NCBI GenBank assembly: GCA_005878095.1
Contig: VBNH01000063.1
Span: 1-62,820, forward strand
Reading direction: 5' to 3'
DNA: 62,820 nt
Source of the DNA: Gammaproteobacteria bacterium
GTDB taxonomy: Bacteria; Pseudomonadota; Gammaproteobacteria; Steroidobacterales; Steroidobacteraceae
In this document: positions 46,191-53,683 of the stretch, one piece after another
Numbering within the stretch: position 1 is the stretch's first letter
How the letters are laid out: each line of letters opens with the position of its first letter
Program-made: the position numbers and the translations under genes
Notes under the pieces: model-generated
What the model saw: only the letters and a program-made list of their open reading frames with translations
Database searches by the model: none
What the model was told of the DNA's origin: nothing

Positions 46191-46819
46191 GCCAGGGCGT
46201 CCTGGCTGGTCACCAGAGTGCGCAGGCGCGTGCCCAGCTCCCCGTAGCCCGTGTAGCGGTACTCGAAGCAGAAGCCGAGCGAGTCCGCGATCTGCCGCGC
46301 CCGCCCGATGGCGTCCGCACGGTCGGTCTGCGCGAGATACACCAGCTTCTTGTAGTGGCGGAAATACTCGGCCGCGAGTTCCGGGTGGCGGTCGAGGCCG
46401 AGGGGCCGCACGACCAGGCGCTCGTAGTGCCGCAGCAGGAAGTCGGTCAGGTAGAACGTGCCGGGCTCGGCCTCCGCGAGCTGCGCAAACACCTGCGGGC
46501 GCGCCAGGAACTCGTAACAATGCGCGCCCGGCAGCCGCTCGACGCCTTCCTCCTTGAGCACCGCATCCAGCCGTCCACCGGTGCCGCAGTCACCGTAGAC
46601 GACGAACATGTTCGCGTAGCGGGCGCGGTTCGCCTGGATCTCGGCGCGCACCGCCGGCGCGATGCGCTCAGGCCGATTGTGCAGCTGCGCGGGCAGGCAG
46701 CGCACATCGAGCGTCGTCCAGCCATTCGCGCGCTTGAGCGCTGCGATCTCGCGGGCGAGAGCCCCGCAGGCGATGAGCAACGTGCCGGGGCGCTGGTCCA
46801 TGAGACTCTCGTGCGCCAT
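46178..46819 (-). CDS. DUF1638 protein of the corrinoid operon
   Basis: The 213-residue product opens TLLIACGALAREIAALKRANG and contains VYGDCGTGGRLDAVL and a Cys-His stretch (LPGAHCYEFLARP), typical of DUF1638. The conserved Cys residues (CGALA, DCGTGG, HCYEF) could form a metal or cofactor site. It lies directly after the corrinoid protein gene, sharing its last base. DUF1638 genes recur beside MttB-type methyltransferases, as I recall, so a role in cofactor handling is plausible but unproven. Confidence 0.83.
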   Translation of the reverse strand: MAHESLMDQRPGTLLIACGALAREIAALKRANGWTTLDVRCLPAQLHNRPERIAPAVRAEIQANRARYANMFVVYGDCGTGGRLDAVLKEEGVERLPGAHCYEFLARPQVFAQLAEAEPGTFYLTDFLLRHYERLVVRPLGLDRHPELAAEYFRHYKKLVYLAQTDRADAIGRARQIADSLGFCFEYRYTGYGELGTRLRTLVTSQDALAWQA

Positions 46820-47523
46820 CAGGCCGCGCGGTTGGCGCGCCGCGCGGCGAGCAGCGTCTTGGCCGTCTCCACCGCGATCGCGGCATCGCGGCAGTACGCG
46901 TCGGCGCCCACCGCTCTGCCGAATTCCTCATTCAGCGGGGCGCCGCCGACCAGTACGATGTAGTCCTTGCGGATACCCTTTTCCCGCAGGGTGTCGATCA
47001 CGACTTTCATGTACGGCATGGTGGTGGTGAGGAGCGCAGACATACCGAGGATGTCCGGCTTGTGCTGTTCCAGCGCGGCGAGGTATTTCTCCACCGGGTT
47101 GTTGATACCGAGATCGATGACCTCGAAGCCCGCGCCCTCGAGCATCATCGACACCAGATTCTTGCCGATGTCGTGAATGTCGCCCTTGACGGTGCCGATC
47201 ACGATCTTGCCGATGGGCGGCACACCGGTCTCGGCCAGCAGCGGACGCAGGATCTCCATACCACCCTTCATGGAGTTCGCGGCGAGCAGGACCTCGGGCA
47301 CGAACAGGATGCCGTCGCGGAAGTCGATACCGACGATCCGCATGCCTTCGACCAGCGCGTCATTCAACACCTTCTCGGCGTTCCAGCCACGCTCGAGGAA
47401 GATGCGCGTCGCCTCTTCCACCTCGGCCTTGAGGCCGTTGTAGAGGTCGTCGTGGATCTGCTCCGTGAGCTCCTGATCGTTCAGATCGCGTAGCTTGAAT
47501 TCGGCGTCGGCGTGCTCTGCCAT
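46819..47523 (-). CDS. Methyltransferase corrinoid protein (MttC/MtgC-like)
   Basis: The 234-residue protein carries the methyl group on cobalamin. An N-terminal four-helix cap (LTEQIHDDLYNGLKAEVEEA through LVEGMRIVGIDFRDG) precedes the B12-binding Rossmann domain, whose lower-ligand motif DIHDIGK places His117 on cobalt; a Gly-rich segment (VLVGGAPLNEEFGRAVGADA) closes the domain. The start at 47523 is chosen because GGAG lies 8 bases ahead; an ATG at 47538 is possible. It leads the minus-strand operon corrinoid, DUF1638, virulence-factor, MetV, MetF, MtgA, RACo. Confidence 0.93.
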   Translation of the reverse strand: MAEHADAEFKLRDLNDQELTEQIHDDLYNGLKAEVEEATRIFLERGWNAEKVLNDALVEGMRIVGIDFRDGILFVPEVLLAANSMKGGMEILRPLLAETGVPPIGKIVIGTVKGDIHDIGKNLVSMMLEGAGFEVIDLGINNPVEKYLAALEQHKPDILGMSALLTTTMPYMKVVIDTLREKGIRKDYIVLVGGAPLNEEFGRAVGADAYCRDAAIAVETAKTLLAARRANRAA

Positions 47524-47658
47524 TGTCGAAATCTCCATGCGCGACAGGAGCCTAGCGGGGTGCGCGCTTTACATGGTAAGGGGAGGGTGCCGCCGGCAAT
47601 GGCTACTTCGCGACCGCCGCATATCCGCCAACGACACCGCCGGAGCACCACCATGGCA

Positions 47659-48529
47659 TTAAGGCAAGAGCCGCGCCGGGCCGGGCTCGTGTGGCTGGAC
47701 GCCCGGCTTGCCCTGACGGGTCTGGCGTTCCGCGCTCGGCGGGCAGCCGAACTGCGCGCGGTAGCAGCGCGAGAAGTGCGGCGGCGACTGGAAGCCGCAG
47801 GCGGTGGTGATATCGATGATCGGCATCGAGGTCTGCAGCAACAGCTCGCGCGCGCGGCGCAGGCGCATCTGCAGGTAGTAGCGCTTGGGTACGCAGTTCA
47901 GATGGCGCTTGAACAGACGCTCGATCTGGCGGCGCGACAGTTCGGTGGCGGAGGCGATCTCATCGAGTGACAGGGGCTTCTCGATGTTCTCTTCCATGAG
48001 TTGCGCCACCTTGATCAGGCTCTCGTGGCTCACACCGACCTGGGCGCGCAGTGGTACGTACTGCCGGTCGCGGTCGTCACGCACCCGATCCACGATGAAC
48101 TGCTCGGAAATGAGCTGCGAAACGCGTGCACCGAGCTTCGACTCCACCAGGTGCAGCATCAGATCGAGCGGCGCGACACCCCCCGAGCAGGTGAAGCGGT
48201 CGCGGTCGATGGTGAACAGCTGATCGCTCAGGTGGATGCGTGGGAATTCCTCGCGCAGTGCCGAGAGATTCTCCCAGTGGATGGTCGCGCGGTACTTATC
48301 CAGCAGTCCCGCCTTCGCCAGCGCATAGCCCCCCGTGCACAGCCCGCCCAGCGGCACGCGCCGCTCAGCCAGCCGTCGGTTGCCCATCGAGGCTCACGAT
48401 CGACCAGTCGTACACCGACTGCCCGGTGAGTTTGTTCGCCATCCGCAGCGGCTCGACCGCGGTCGACAGCGCGATCATCGAATACCGCGGCAGGGTCAGA
48501 AACGCGAACTTGCTGCGGGGAAATGCCAC
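47659..48529 (-). pseudogene. GlxA/GbdR-type AraC regulator broken by an internal out-of-frame deletion
   Basis: The N-terminal piece (about 54 residues from a GTG at 48529: VAFPRSKFAFLTLPRYSM, STAVEPLRMANKL, YDWSIVSLDGQP) matches the start of a DJ-1/PfpI-type domain and stops at 48365. The C-terminal piece (47659-48387, another frame) resumes at RRLAERRVPLGGLCTGGYAL and holds the AraC HTH pair (LDEIASATELSRRQIERLF and DITTACGFQSPPHFSRCYR). About 60 codons that normally join them are missing. Regulators of this type (GbdR, CdhR, SouR) control betaine and carnitine catabolism. The gene lies just upstream of the corrinoid operon. The C-terminal piece, from its own ATG at 48387, could still be made. 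Confidence 0.75.
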
Positions 48530-48669
48530 ATGCCAGATTTTACGCTCTTCTTGCCTGATTGCGACGGCGGCGAGGGGCGACTGAAACGGTGACTGCGGAC
48601 TCGCGCCAGCGTGGAATCGGGTGGCGGGGGGAGTGGTCGCCGAAGCGCGGGACGGCCCGCCGACCGCGG

Positions 48670-48753
48670 GGTGGGCTCGGCGCATGCTGGGGTGGGCTCG
48701 GCGCGTGCTGGGGTGGGCTCGGCGCGTGCTGGGGTGGGCTCGGCGCGTGCTGG
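48670..48753. repeat. Four tandem 21-bp repeats
   Basis: Four head-to-tail copies of a 21-bp GC-rich unit (ggtgggctcggcgcgtgctgg, one base different in the first copy) occupy 48670-48690, 48691-48711, 48712-48732 and 48733-48753. They lie between the broken regulator and ccdA. Because 21 is a multiple of three, both strands read as heptapeptide repeats, but no gene is evident. Confidence 0.95.
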
Positions 48754-48765
48754 GGCTCAGATACG

Positions 48766-48813
48766 TTATGCGCACAGTTGATGCGCATATCTTATGCGGA
48801 TAATATATGCGCA
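48766..48813. promoter_or_regulatory. Operator array and promoter candidate for ccdAB
   Basis: Related boxes repeat over 48 bp: TATGCGCA at 48767, ATGCGCAT at 48781, TATGCGGA at 48793 and TATGCGCA at 48806. TGCGCATAT (48782-48790) and ATATGCGCA (48805-48813) form a perfect 9-bp inverted repeat. TTGATG (48778) and TAATAT (48801) with a 17-base gap could be -35 and -10. Such arrays suit cooperative binding by a CcdA dimer and conditional cooperativity with CcdB. Confidence 0.6.
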
Positions 48814-48835
48814 CCACAACGTCCGAGTACCTGTC

Positions 48836-49084
48836 ATGTCAGGCCCCACCCCGGTCGCCGCAAGGCCCAAGCGCGCCACGAACGTCACCGTTCGCGGTGA
48901 CTTGCTTGCCGCAGCGCGCGAGGCGGGCATTAACCTGTCTGCGACTCTGGAGCGCGCTCTGGAGGAGGAGCTTGCCGCGTTGAAGCGCAGGCAGTGGCGG
49001 CTGGGACACGCAGAGGCGATCGAAGCCTACAACGAGTACGTCGGGCGACACGCGCCTGCCTTCCAGGGCGCGCGCACCTTTTAG
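48836..49084 (+). CDS. ccdA: CcdA-family antitoxin
   Basis: The 82-residue product has an N-terminal ribbon-helix-helix DNA-binding part (RATNVTVRGDLLAAAREAGI) and a C-terminal part that would wrap the toxin (ALKRRQWRLGHAEAIEAYNEYVGRHAPAF). This pattern, including INLSATLERALEE, is typical of CcdA. It is followed 16 bp later by ccdB, and preceded by repeated operator-like boxes, as expected for autoregulation. An upstream ATG at 48794 is possible but would sit inside the operator array. Confidence 0.9.
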   Translation: MSGPTPVAARPKRATNVTVRGDLLAAAREAGINLSATLERALEEELAALKRRQWRLGHAEAIEAYNEYVGRHAPAFQGARTF

Positions 49085-49103
49085 GGCAGCTCGGGAGCTT
49101 GTG

Positions 49104-49421
49104 GTGACGCAGTTTGCGGTGTATCGAAACCCGAGTTCGCAGACGAAGGCGGATTACCCGTTTCTCCTCGACGTGCAGTCTATGCTGTTCGAGGACTTGC
49201 AGACGCGAGTTGTCATCCCGCTCACCAGGGCGCCCGCCCTGACGAAGTACCCGCTGGCCTACCTGACGCCGACGCTGAGTCTGGACGGGGAGGCCTACCT
49301 GTTGATGACCCCGCAACTCGCGGGGATCGCGCGGGCAGATCTGGGGCCCCAGGCGGGCAGCGTCGCCGATCAGTGGAAGGTGATACTGGCCGCCGTCGAT
49401 TTCCTGGTGCGCGGCTTCTGA
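49104..49421 (+). CDS. ccdB: CcdB-family gyrase-poisoning toxin
   Basis: CcdB traps DNA gyrase. The 105-residue product shows FAVYRNPSSQTKADYPFLLD at its start and DVQSMLFEDLQTRVVIPL, YLLMTPQLAGI and the C-terminal VDFLVRGF. The sequence matches the CcdB family fold. The E. coli toxin ends Trp-Gly-Ile; here the tail is Arg-Gly-Phe, as in several chromosomal homologues, so activity is uncertain. Start choice is between GTG at 49101 and 49104; the second has the better distance from GGGAG and gives the usual short N-terminus. Confidence 0.9.
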   Translation: MTQFAVYRNPSSQTKADYPFLLDVQSMLFEDLQTRVVIPLTRAPALTKYPLAYLTPTLSLDGEAYLLMTPQLAGIARADLGPQAGSVADQWKVILAAVDFLVRGF

Positions 49422-49438
49422 TCGTGCCCGTGCCGCCG

Positions 49439-50635
49439 ATGCGCAATTCCAGCAAACGCGCAACGGCGAAACGCGCAACGGCGAAACGAGCGACCGCGCC
49501 GCAAAGCCCCGCGAGCTCGCCGCCGTTTCGATTCTACGATAACCGCCAGAAGTACCTCGCGTTCGTCACCGCGTGCAACGAAAAGTCGGCCATTGCGCGA
49601 CGCGCGGCCGACGAGGTGGCCCTGTTGCGTCCGACACCGCCCGCCGTGCGCCTCTTCGACGCGGGGATGGGCGATGGCACGGTGATCGCGCGTCTGATGC
49701 GCAGTACGCATCGCCAGTTTCCCACGGTGCCGATGTGCGTCGTCGCCAAGGAGATCAGTCTCGAGGACGCACGGCTGGGGCTCGAGAAGCTGCCCGATCG
49801 GCTGTTCGAGCACCCGGCAACAGTGTTCGTCGTGACCAACCTCAACTATGCCGAGGCGCCGCGCCTTACGCCGCGCGCCGAGGTCTCGGCAGCCGCGCTC
49901 AACTGGCAGCAGGTGGGTTTGACCGGCATCACGGCGGATGAGTACGCGCAGCAGATCGACGATCTGGGTGCGACTCTGGCGAACGGCTGGCAGACCACGC
50001 CGAGTCTCAAGACCGGAAACCCGCTCGTCGTTCGGCCTTCGGTGCTGGTCCTCTATCGCGAAGACCACAAGTTCCTGCTCGACGCGGTGATCCCCAAGCC
50101 GGGGGGGATTGCCGGGCACTACGACCTCATCCTGGCGTCTCAACCCTGGCGGGCGCGCATGGGCGCTGACTTCAAGGTACAGAAGGTGCTGGCGCCGCTC
50201 GCGCGCAGCCTGGCGCCCGGCGGCAGGCTCCTGGCGATCCAGTCGTACGGTCACGATCCGGGGCTGGAGATCGTCCAGCAGCTGTGGCCGGATGAGCAGC
50301 CGTTTCAGGTGAGCCGCGACGAGCTCCTCGCCACTTTGCGCCACGAGCTCGGGCGCGACGCCCGCGAATTCGACCTCAGCGCCCTGCCGGACGCAGAGGC
50401 GGTATTTCGCTACCAAATGCACACGCTGCCGTCGGAGATCGGGGATCGAATCGGCACCTCGACGCTATTCGCCGCGTGGAACGCCGCCATCTACGTGAAT
50501 CAGATCGAGGATGAGCGCCTGGACGCCGTGGTCACGAACGGGGCTTATCTCGAGGCCACGCAAAAGGTGCTGCAGAAGTACGGCGGGTTGTGGTTCAACG
50601 ACGAGGCCTTCGTCGTCGCGCGGCGCCGCGATTGA
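49439..50635 (+). CDS. SAM methyltransferase-like protein of unknown substrate
   Basis: The 398-residue product has a class I methyltransferase-type SAM loop (VRLFDAGMGDGTVIARLM, about residues 72-89) and a later strand YDLILASQPWRARMG. After the start come three tandem copies of a five-residue Lys-Arg-Ala-Thr-Ala unit (49454-49498), coded by 15-bp repeats. It lies 17 bp after ccdB and could be co-transcribed. No close family is recognised; substrate unknown. The next gene runs in the opposite direction and belongs to the sarcosine/dimethylglycine operon. Confidence 0.65.
   Translation: MRNSSKRATAKRATAKRATAPQSPASSPPFRFYDNRQKYLAFVTACNEKSAIARRAADEVALLRPTPPAVRLFDAGMGDGTVIARLMRSTHRQFPTVPMCVVAKEISLEDARLGLEKLPDRLFEHPATVFVVTNLNYAEAPRLTPRAEVSAAALNWQQVGLTGITADEYAQQIDDLGATLANGWQTTPSLKTGNPLVVRPSVLVLYREDHKFLLDAVIPKPGGIAGHYDLILASQPWRARMGADFKVQKVLAPLARSLAPGGRLLAIQSYGHDPGLEIVQQLWPDEQPFQVSRDELLATLRHELGRDAREFDLSALPDAEAVFRYQMHTLPSEIGDRIGTSTLFAAWNAAIYVNQIEDERLDAVVTNGAYLEATQKVLQKYGGLWFNDEAFVVARRRD
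49454..49498 (+). repeat. Three tandem 15-bp units in the methyltransferase N-terminus
   Basis: Bases 49454-49468 and 49469-49483 are identical and 49484-49498 differ at three bases. Each unit codes Lys-Arg-Ala-Thr-Ala, so this N-terminal tail is repetitive and basic and probably disordered. Confidence 0.8.
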
Positions 50636-50663
50636 GCCCGGCCGCTAGATCGATACCCGCGGC

Positions 50664-53123
50664 TCAGGCCCGCAGATCCAGGTTGTCGGGGTCGTAGGGC
50701 GACTCGCGCAGGACCGTCGCCTGCTTGCGCTCGCCCAGGATCTCGATGGCGAGCGGCGTGCCTACCTGGGCGAATTCGGCCCTGGTGTAGCCGATCGCGA
50801 GACTCTTCTTCAGGCAGTGCCCGTAGTAGCCTGAGGTCGCACGTCCGATCACGCGGCCGCCGGCATCGAACAAGGGCTCGTTGCCGAGCGGGTCGGCATC
50901 GGTCACGCCGTGCACCTCGAGCGTCACGAAGCGGTTGGGGACCCCTGCGGCCAGCTGCTTCTCGAGTGCCTCCTTGCCGATGAACGCTGCCTTGTTCATG
51001 CGCACGAACCGGTCGAGACTCGCCTCGAAGGGTGTGTAGTCCGGCGTCATGTCGCTGCCCCACATGCGGTAGGACTTCTCCAGGCGCAGCGATTCCATGG
51101 CGCGCATGCCCACCATGCCGATGCCGTGGGCCTCGCCGGCCTCAAACAGCGCCTCAAACAGGTGATGCGCGTATTCGACGGGAAAGTGCAGCTCCCAGCC
51201 GAGGGCGCCGACGAAGTTCACGCGCAGCGCATACACATCGACCGCCAGTCCCGCCTCGATGGTCTGCGCCGTAAGCCACGGGAAGGACGCGTTGTCGAGC
51301 GGCGTGTCGGTCAACTGCGCAAGCACCTCGCGCGATTTGGGTCCGGCGAGCACGAAGCAGCCGCGGGTGTTGGTGATGTTGCGAAGTCCCACCGAGCCGT
51401 CTCTCGGCAGTGACTTGAACAGATAATCGCTGTCGTAACGCTCCGCGGCGCCGGCGCTCACCACGTAGTAGTGCTGCTCGGCGATCTTGGTGACGGTGAA
51501 CTCGGAACGAATGCCGCCGCGGCGCGTGAGCGCGTGACACAGCGCCAGGCGTCCGGTCTTCGCGGGAACCTGGTTGGCGAGCAGCCCATCGAGCCAGCTC
51601 TGCGCTCCGGGTCCGGTGACCTCGTGCTTGGTGAACGGGGTGAGATCGATGAGACCGACGCGCTCGCGCATGAGGCGCGCCTCGTTGCCCACGTGCGCGA
51701 AGTAGTTGCTGCGCCGGAAACTCCAGCGATCCCTGCGCTCCACTCCCGGCGGAGCGAACCAGTTGGCGCGCTCCCAGCCATAGCGCTGTCCCCACACCGC
51801 GCCCTTGGCGTGGACCAGCGCGTACACCGGACTCGTCTTCGCCGGCCGTGCGTCGGGGCGCTCCTCGTCCGGGAAGTGGATGACGAACACGTTGCGGTAG
51901 GTTTCCTCGTTCTTCTTGACGACGTAGCGCTTGCTGGCATACGCGCCGAAGCGGCGCGGATCCACCGCCAGCATGTCGATCCCGGGTTCGCCCTCGACGA
52001 TCCACTCGGCGAGCTGCCAGCCCGAGCCGCCGGCGGCGGTGATGCCGAAACTGTGGCCCTCGTTGAGCCAGACGTTGCGCAGGCCCCAGGCCGGTCCGAC
52101 GAGCGGGCTGCCGTCGGGCGTGTAGGAGATCGGTCCGTTCACGATGTCCTTGATGCCGCAGCTCTCCAGCGCCGGTACCCGGCGCGTGGCCGCTTCGACG
52201 TGCGGCACGAGGCGATCGAGATCGCCGGGAAAGAGGCTGCGCCCGAACCAGTCGGGAACACCGTCTGCAAAACGCGCCGGCGCGCCTTTCTCGTAGGGAC
52301 CCAGGATCCAGCCCAGGCGCTCCTCGCGCAGGTAATAGGAGCTGTCGGACTCGCGCAGCACGGCGAGCTCGCGTCCGCCGCCCTGGCGATACGCCTTCAG
52401 CTCCACAGACTCGTCGTAGACGATGTACTGGTGCTCGACCGGGATCGCCGGCACGTTCAGACCCAGCAACCGTCCGCTCTGCCGGGCGTAGTTACCGGTC
52501 GCCAGCACCAGATGCTCCGCGGTGATATCGCCTTTGCCGGTGCGGACCCGCCACTCACCGCTCGCGGTGCGCTCCATGCCGAGCGCCTCGGTGTGCTCGT
52601 AGATCTCGGCGCCCGCGCTGCGCGCACCCTTGCGCAATGCCATGGTGAGATCGGCGGGGGCGATGTGGCCGTCGTGCGGGTGGTAGAGGGCGCCGATGAT
52701 GGCCGGGGTGTCGGCGCCGCCGCCGAGCTCGATGAGCGGCCAGAGCTCCTTGACCCGCGCGGGACCGATGACTTCGAAGGGCACGCCGATGGTGTTGGCC
52801 GTGCCACAATATTTCTGGTATTCGTCCATGCGCTCTGTGCAGGTTGCGAGGCGCAGATTGCCGGTGACGTGAAAGCTCACGTCCTGACCGGTTTCCTGCG
52901 GCAGGCGCTTGTAAAGATCGACCGAGTACTTGTGCAGCTGGCCGACGGTGTAGCTCATGTTGAACAGCGGCAGCAGCCCCGCGGCGTGCCAGGTGGAGCC
53001 CGCGGTGAGCTCGGTGCGCTCGATCAGCGCGACATCCGTCCAGCCTTTCCGGGTCAGGTGATAGAGCGTGCTCACCCCGACCACGCCGCCACCGATGACC
53101 AGAACCCGAACATGCGTCTTCAC
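50664..53123 (-). CDS. Dimethylglycine dehydrogenase (FAD, with C-terminal GcvT domain)
   Basis: The 819-residue enzyme oxidises dimethylglycine to sarcosine and hands the one-carbon unit to THF. An N-terminal FAD fold has VLVIGGGVVGVSTLYHL (residues 8-24) and the covalent-flavin His46 in GSTWHAAGLL. GPAWGLRNVWLNEGHSFG is a family segment, and the C-terminal half is a GcvT-like folate-binding domain (RMWGSDMTPDYTPFEASLDR). Start is a GTG at 53123 with GGGAGA 9 bases ahead. It ends the minus-strand soxB-soxD-soxA-soxG-dmgdh operon. Sarcosine dehydrogenase is a close relative, but separate sarcosine oxidase genes here favour dimethylglycine. Confidence 0.9.
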   Translation of the reverse strand: MKTHVRVLVIGGGVVGVSTLYHLTRKGWTDVALIERTELTAGSTWHAAGLLPLFNMSYTVGQLHKYSVDLYKRLPQETGQDVSFHVTGNLRLATCTERMDEYQKYCGTANTIGVPFEVIGPARVKELWPLIELGGGADTPAIIGALYHPHDGHIAPADLTMALRKGARSAGAEIYEHTEALGMERTASGEWRVRTGKGDITAEHLVLATGNYARQSGRLLGLNVPAIPVEHQYIVYDESVELKAYRQGGGRELAVLRESDSSYYLREERLGWILGPYEKGAPARFADGVPDWFGRSLFPGDLDRLVPHVEAATRRVPALESCGIKDIVNGPISYTPDGSPLVGPAWGLRNVWLNEGHSFGITAAGGSGWQLAEWIVEGEPGIDMLAVDPRRFGAYASKRYVVKKNEETYRNVFVIHFPDEERPDARPAKTSPVYALVHAKGAVWGQRYGWERANWFAPPGVERRDRWSFRRSNYFAHVGNEARLMRERVGLIDLTPFTKHEVTGPGAQSWLDGLLANQVPAKTGRLALCHALTRRGGIRSEFTVTKIAEQHYYVVSAGAAERYDSDYLFKSLPRDGSVGLRNITNTRGCFVLAGPKSREVLAQLTDTPLDNASFPWLTAQTIEAGLAVDVYALRVNFVGALGWELHFPVEYAHHLFEALFEAGEAHGIGMVGMRAMESLRLEKSYRMWGSDMTPDYTPFEASLDRFVRMNKAAFIGKEALEKQLAAGVPNRFVTLEVHGVTDADPLGNEPLFDAGGRVIGRATSGYYGHCLKKSLAIGYTRAEFAQVGTPLAIEILGERKQATVLRESPYDPDNLDLRA

Positions 53124-53137
53124 TTGGGCTTTCTCCC

Positions 53138-53683
53138 TTAAATGATGCCGCGCGCGGCTTCGCCGAGAAACTGCGATACGTAGGCGACGAAGGAGCGCCA
53201 TACCTCGACGCGGAACACCTGCGGCCCGGTGCGCCAGAGCACGACTTCGGCCTTCGCCAGCATGGTGCGCGTGCACATGCCCACCGGGAAGGCGCTCGTA
53301 TCCAGATCCAGCGGACAGCCGGCGGCGAGTAGTGTCGTGGCCTGCGGGCCGCTCAGCGCGAGCGCGCTCTGACGGTGGCTCACGTCCACGAGCGAATGCG
53401 CCAGCCCCTCGAGCGCCTCAGAGAGCCCTGCTGCCAATCCGCCAGGCGGCGGCTCCGGCGCGATCAGCAGCCACTCATCGGGTCCCAGCCACAGCGCCGC
53501 CCGATCGCCCTCGAGGGTCGCCCGGCAGGCCCTGGCCGGGATGCCGCAACCGACGGCACTCTCGGCCGCCGCCCGGACCTCGGCGCCGCCGCGCAGAACG
53601 TAGCGCGTCGCGGGCGGCAGCGCATGCAGTACGGTGCTCGCGCTGACCAGCGGCAGGCAGCGCGCGGCGCTCAGATCACGCAT
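53138..53683 (-). CDS. soxG: Sarcosine oxidase gamma subunit
   Basis: The 181-residue product has the SoxG pattern: WLGPDEWLLIAP, SLVDVSHRQSALALSGPQA and the closing VEVWRSFVAYVSQFL. It is the fourth subunit of heterotetrameric sarcosine oxidase. The start at 53683 overlaps the soxA stop by 8 bp and leaves 14 bp to the dimethylglycine dehydrogenase gene. A longer in-frame extension upstream is rejected because it would lie within soxA and shows no family sequence. Confidence 0.9.
   Translation of the reverse strand: MRDLSAARCLPLVSASTVLHALPPATRYVLRGGAEVRAAAESAVGCGIPARACRATLEGDRAALWLGPDEWLLIAPEPPPGGLAAGLSEALEGLAHSLVDVSHRQSALALSGPQATTLLAAGCPLDLDTSAFPVGMCTRTMLAKAEVVLWRTGPQVFRVEVWRSFVAYVSQFLGEAARGII

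Noticed and set aside
48670..48753. CRISPR-like array
   Set aside because: The 21-bp units are directly adjacent with no spacers, and no cas genes are present.
49373..50635. Longer start for the methyltransferase gene, inside ccdB
   Set aside because: The extra residues lie in the ccdB coding region in another frame and show no conserved sequence.
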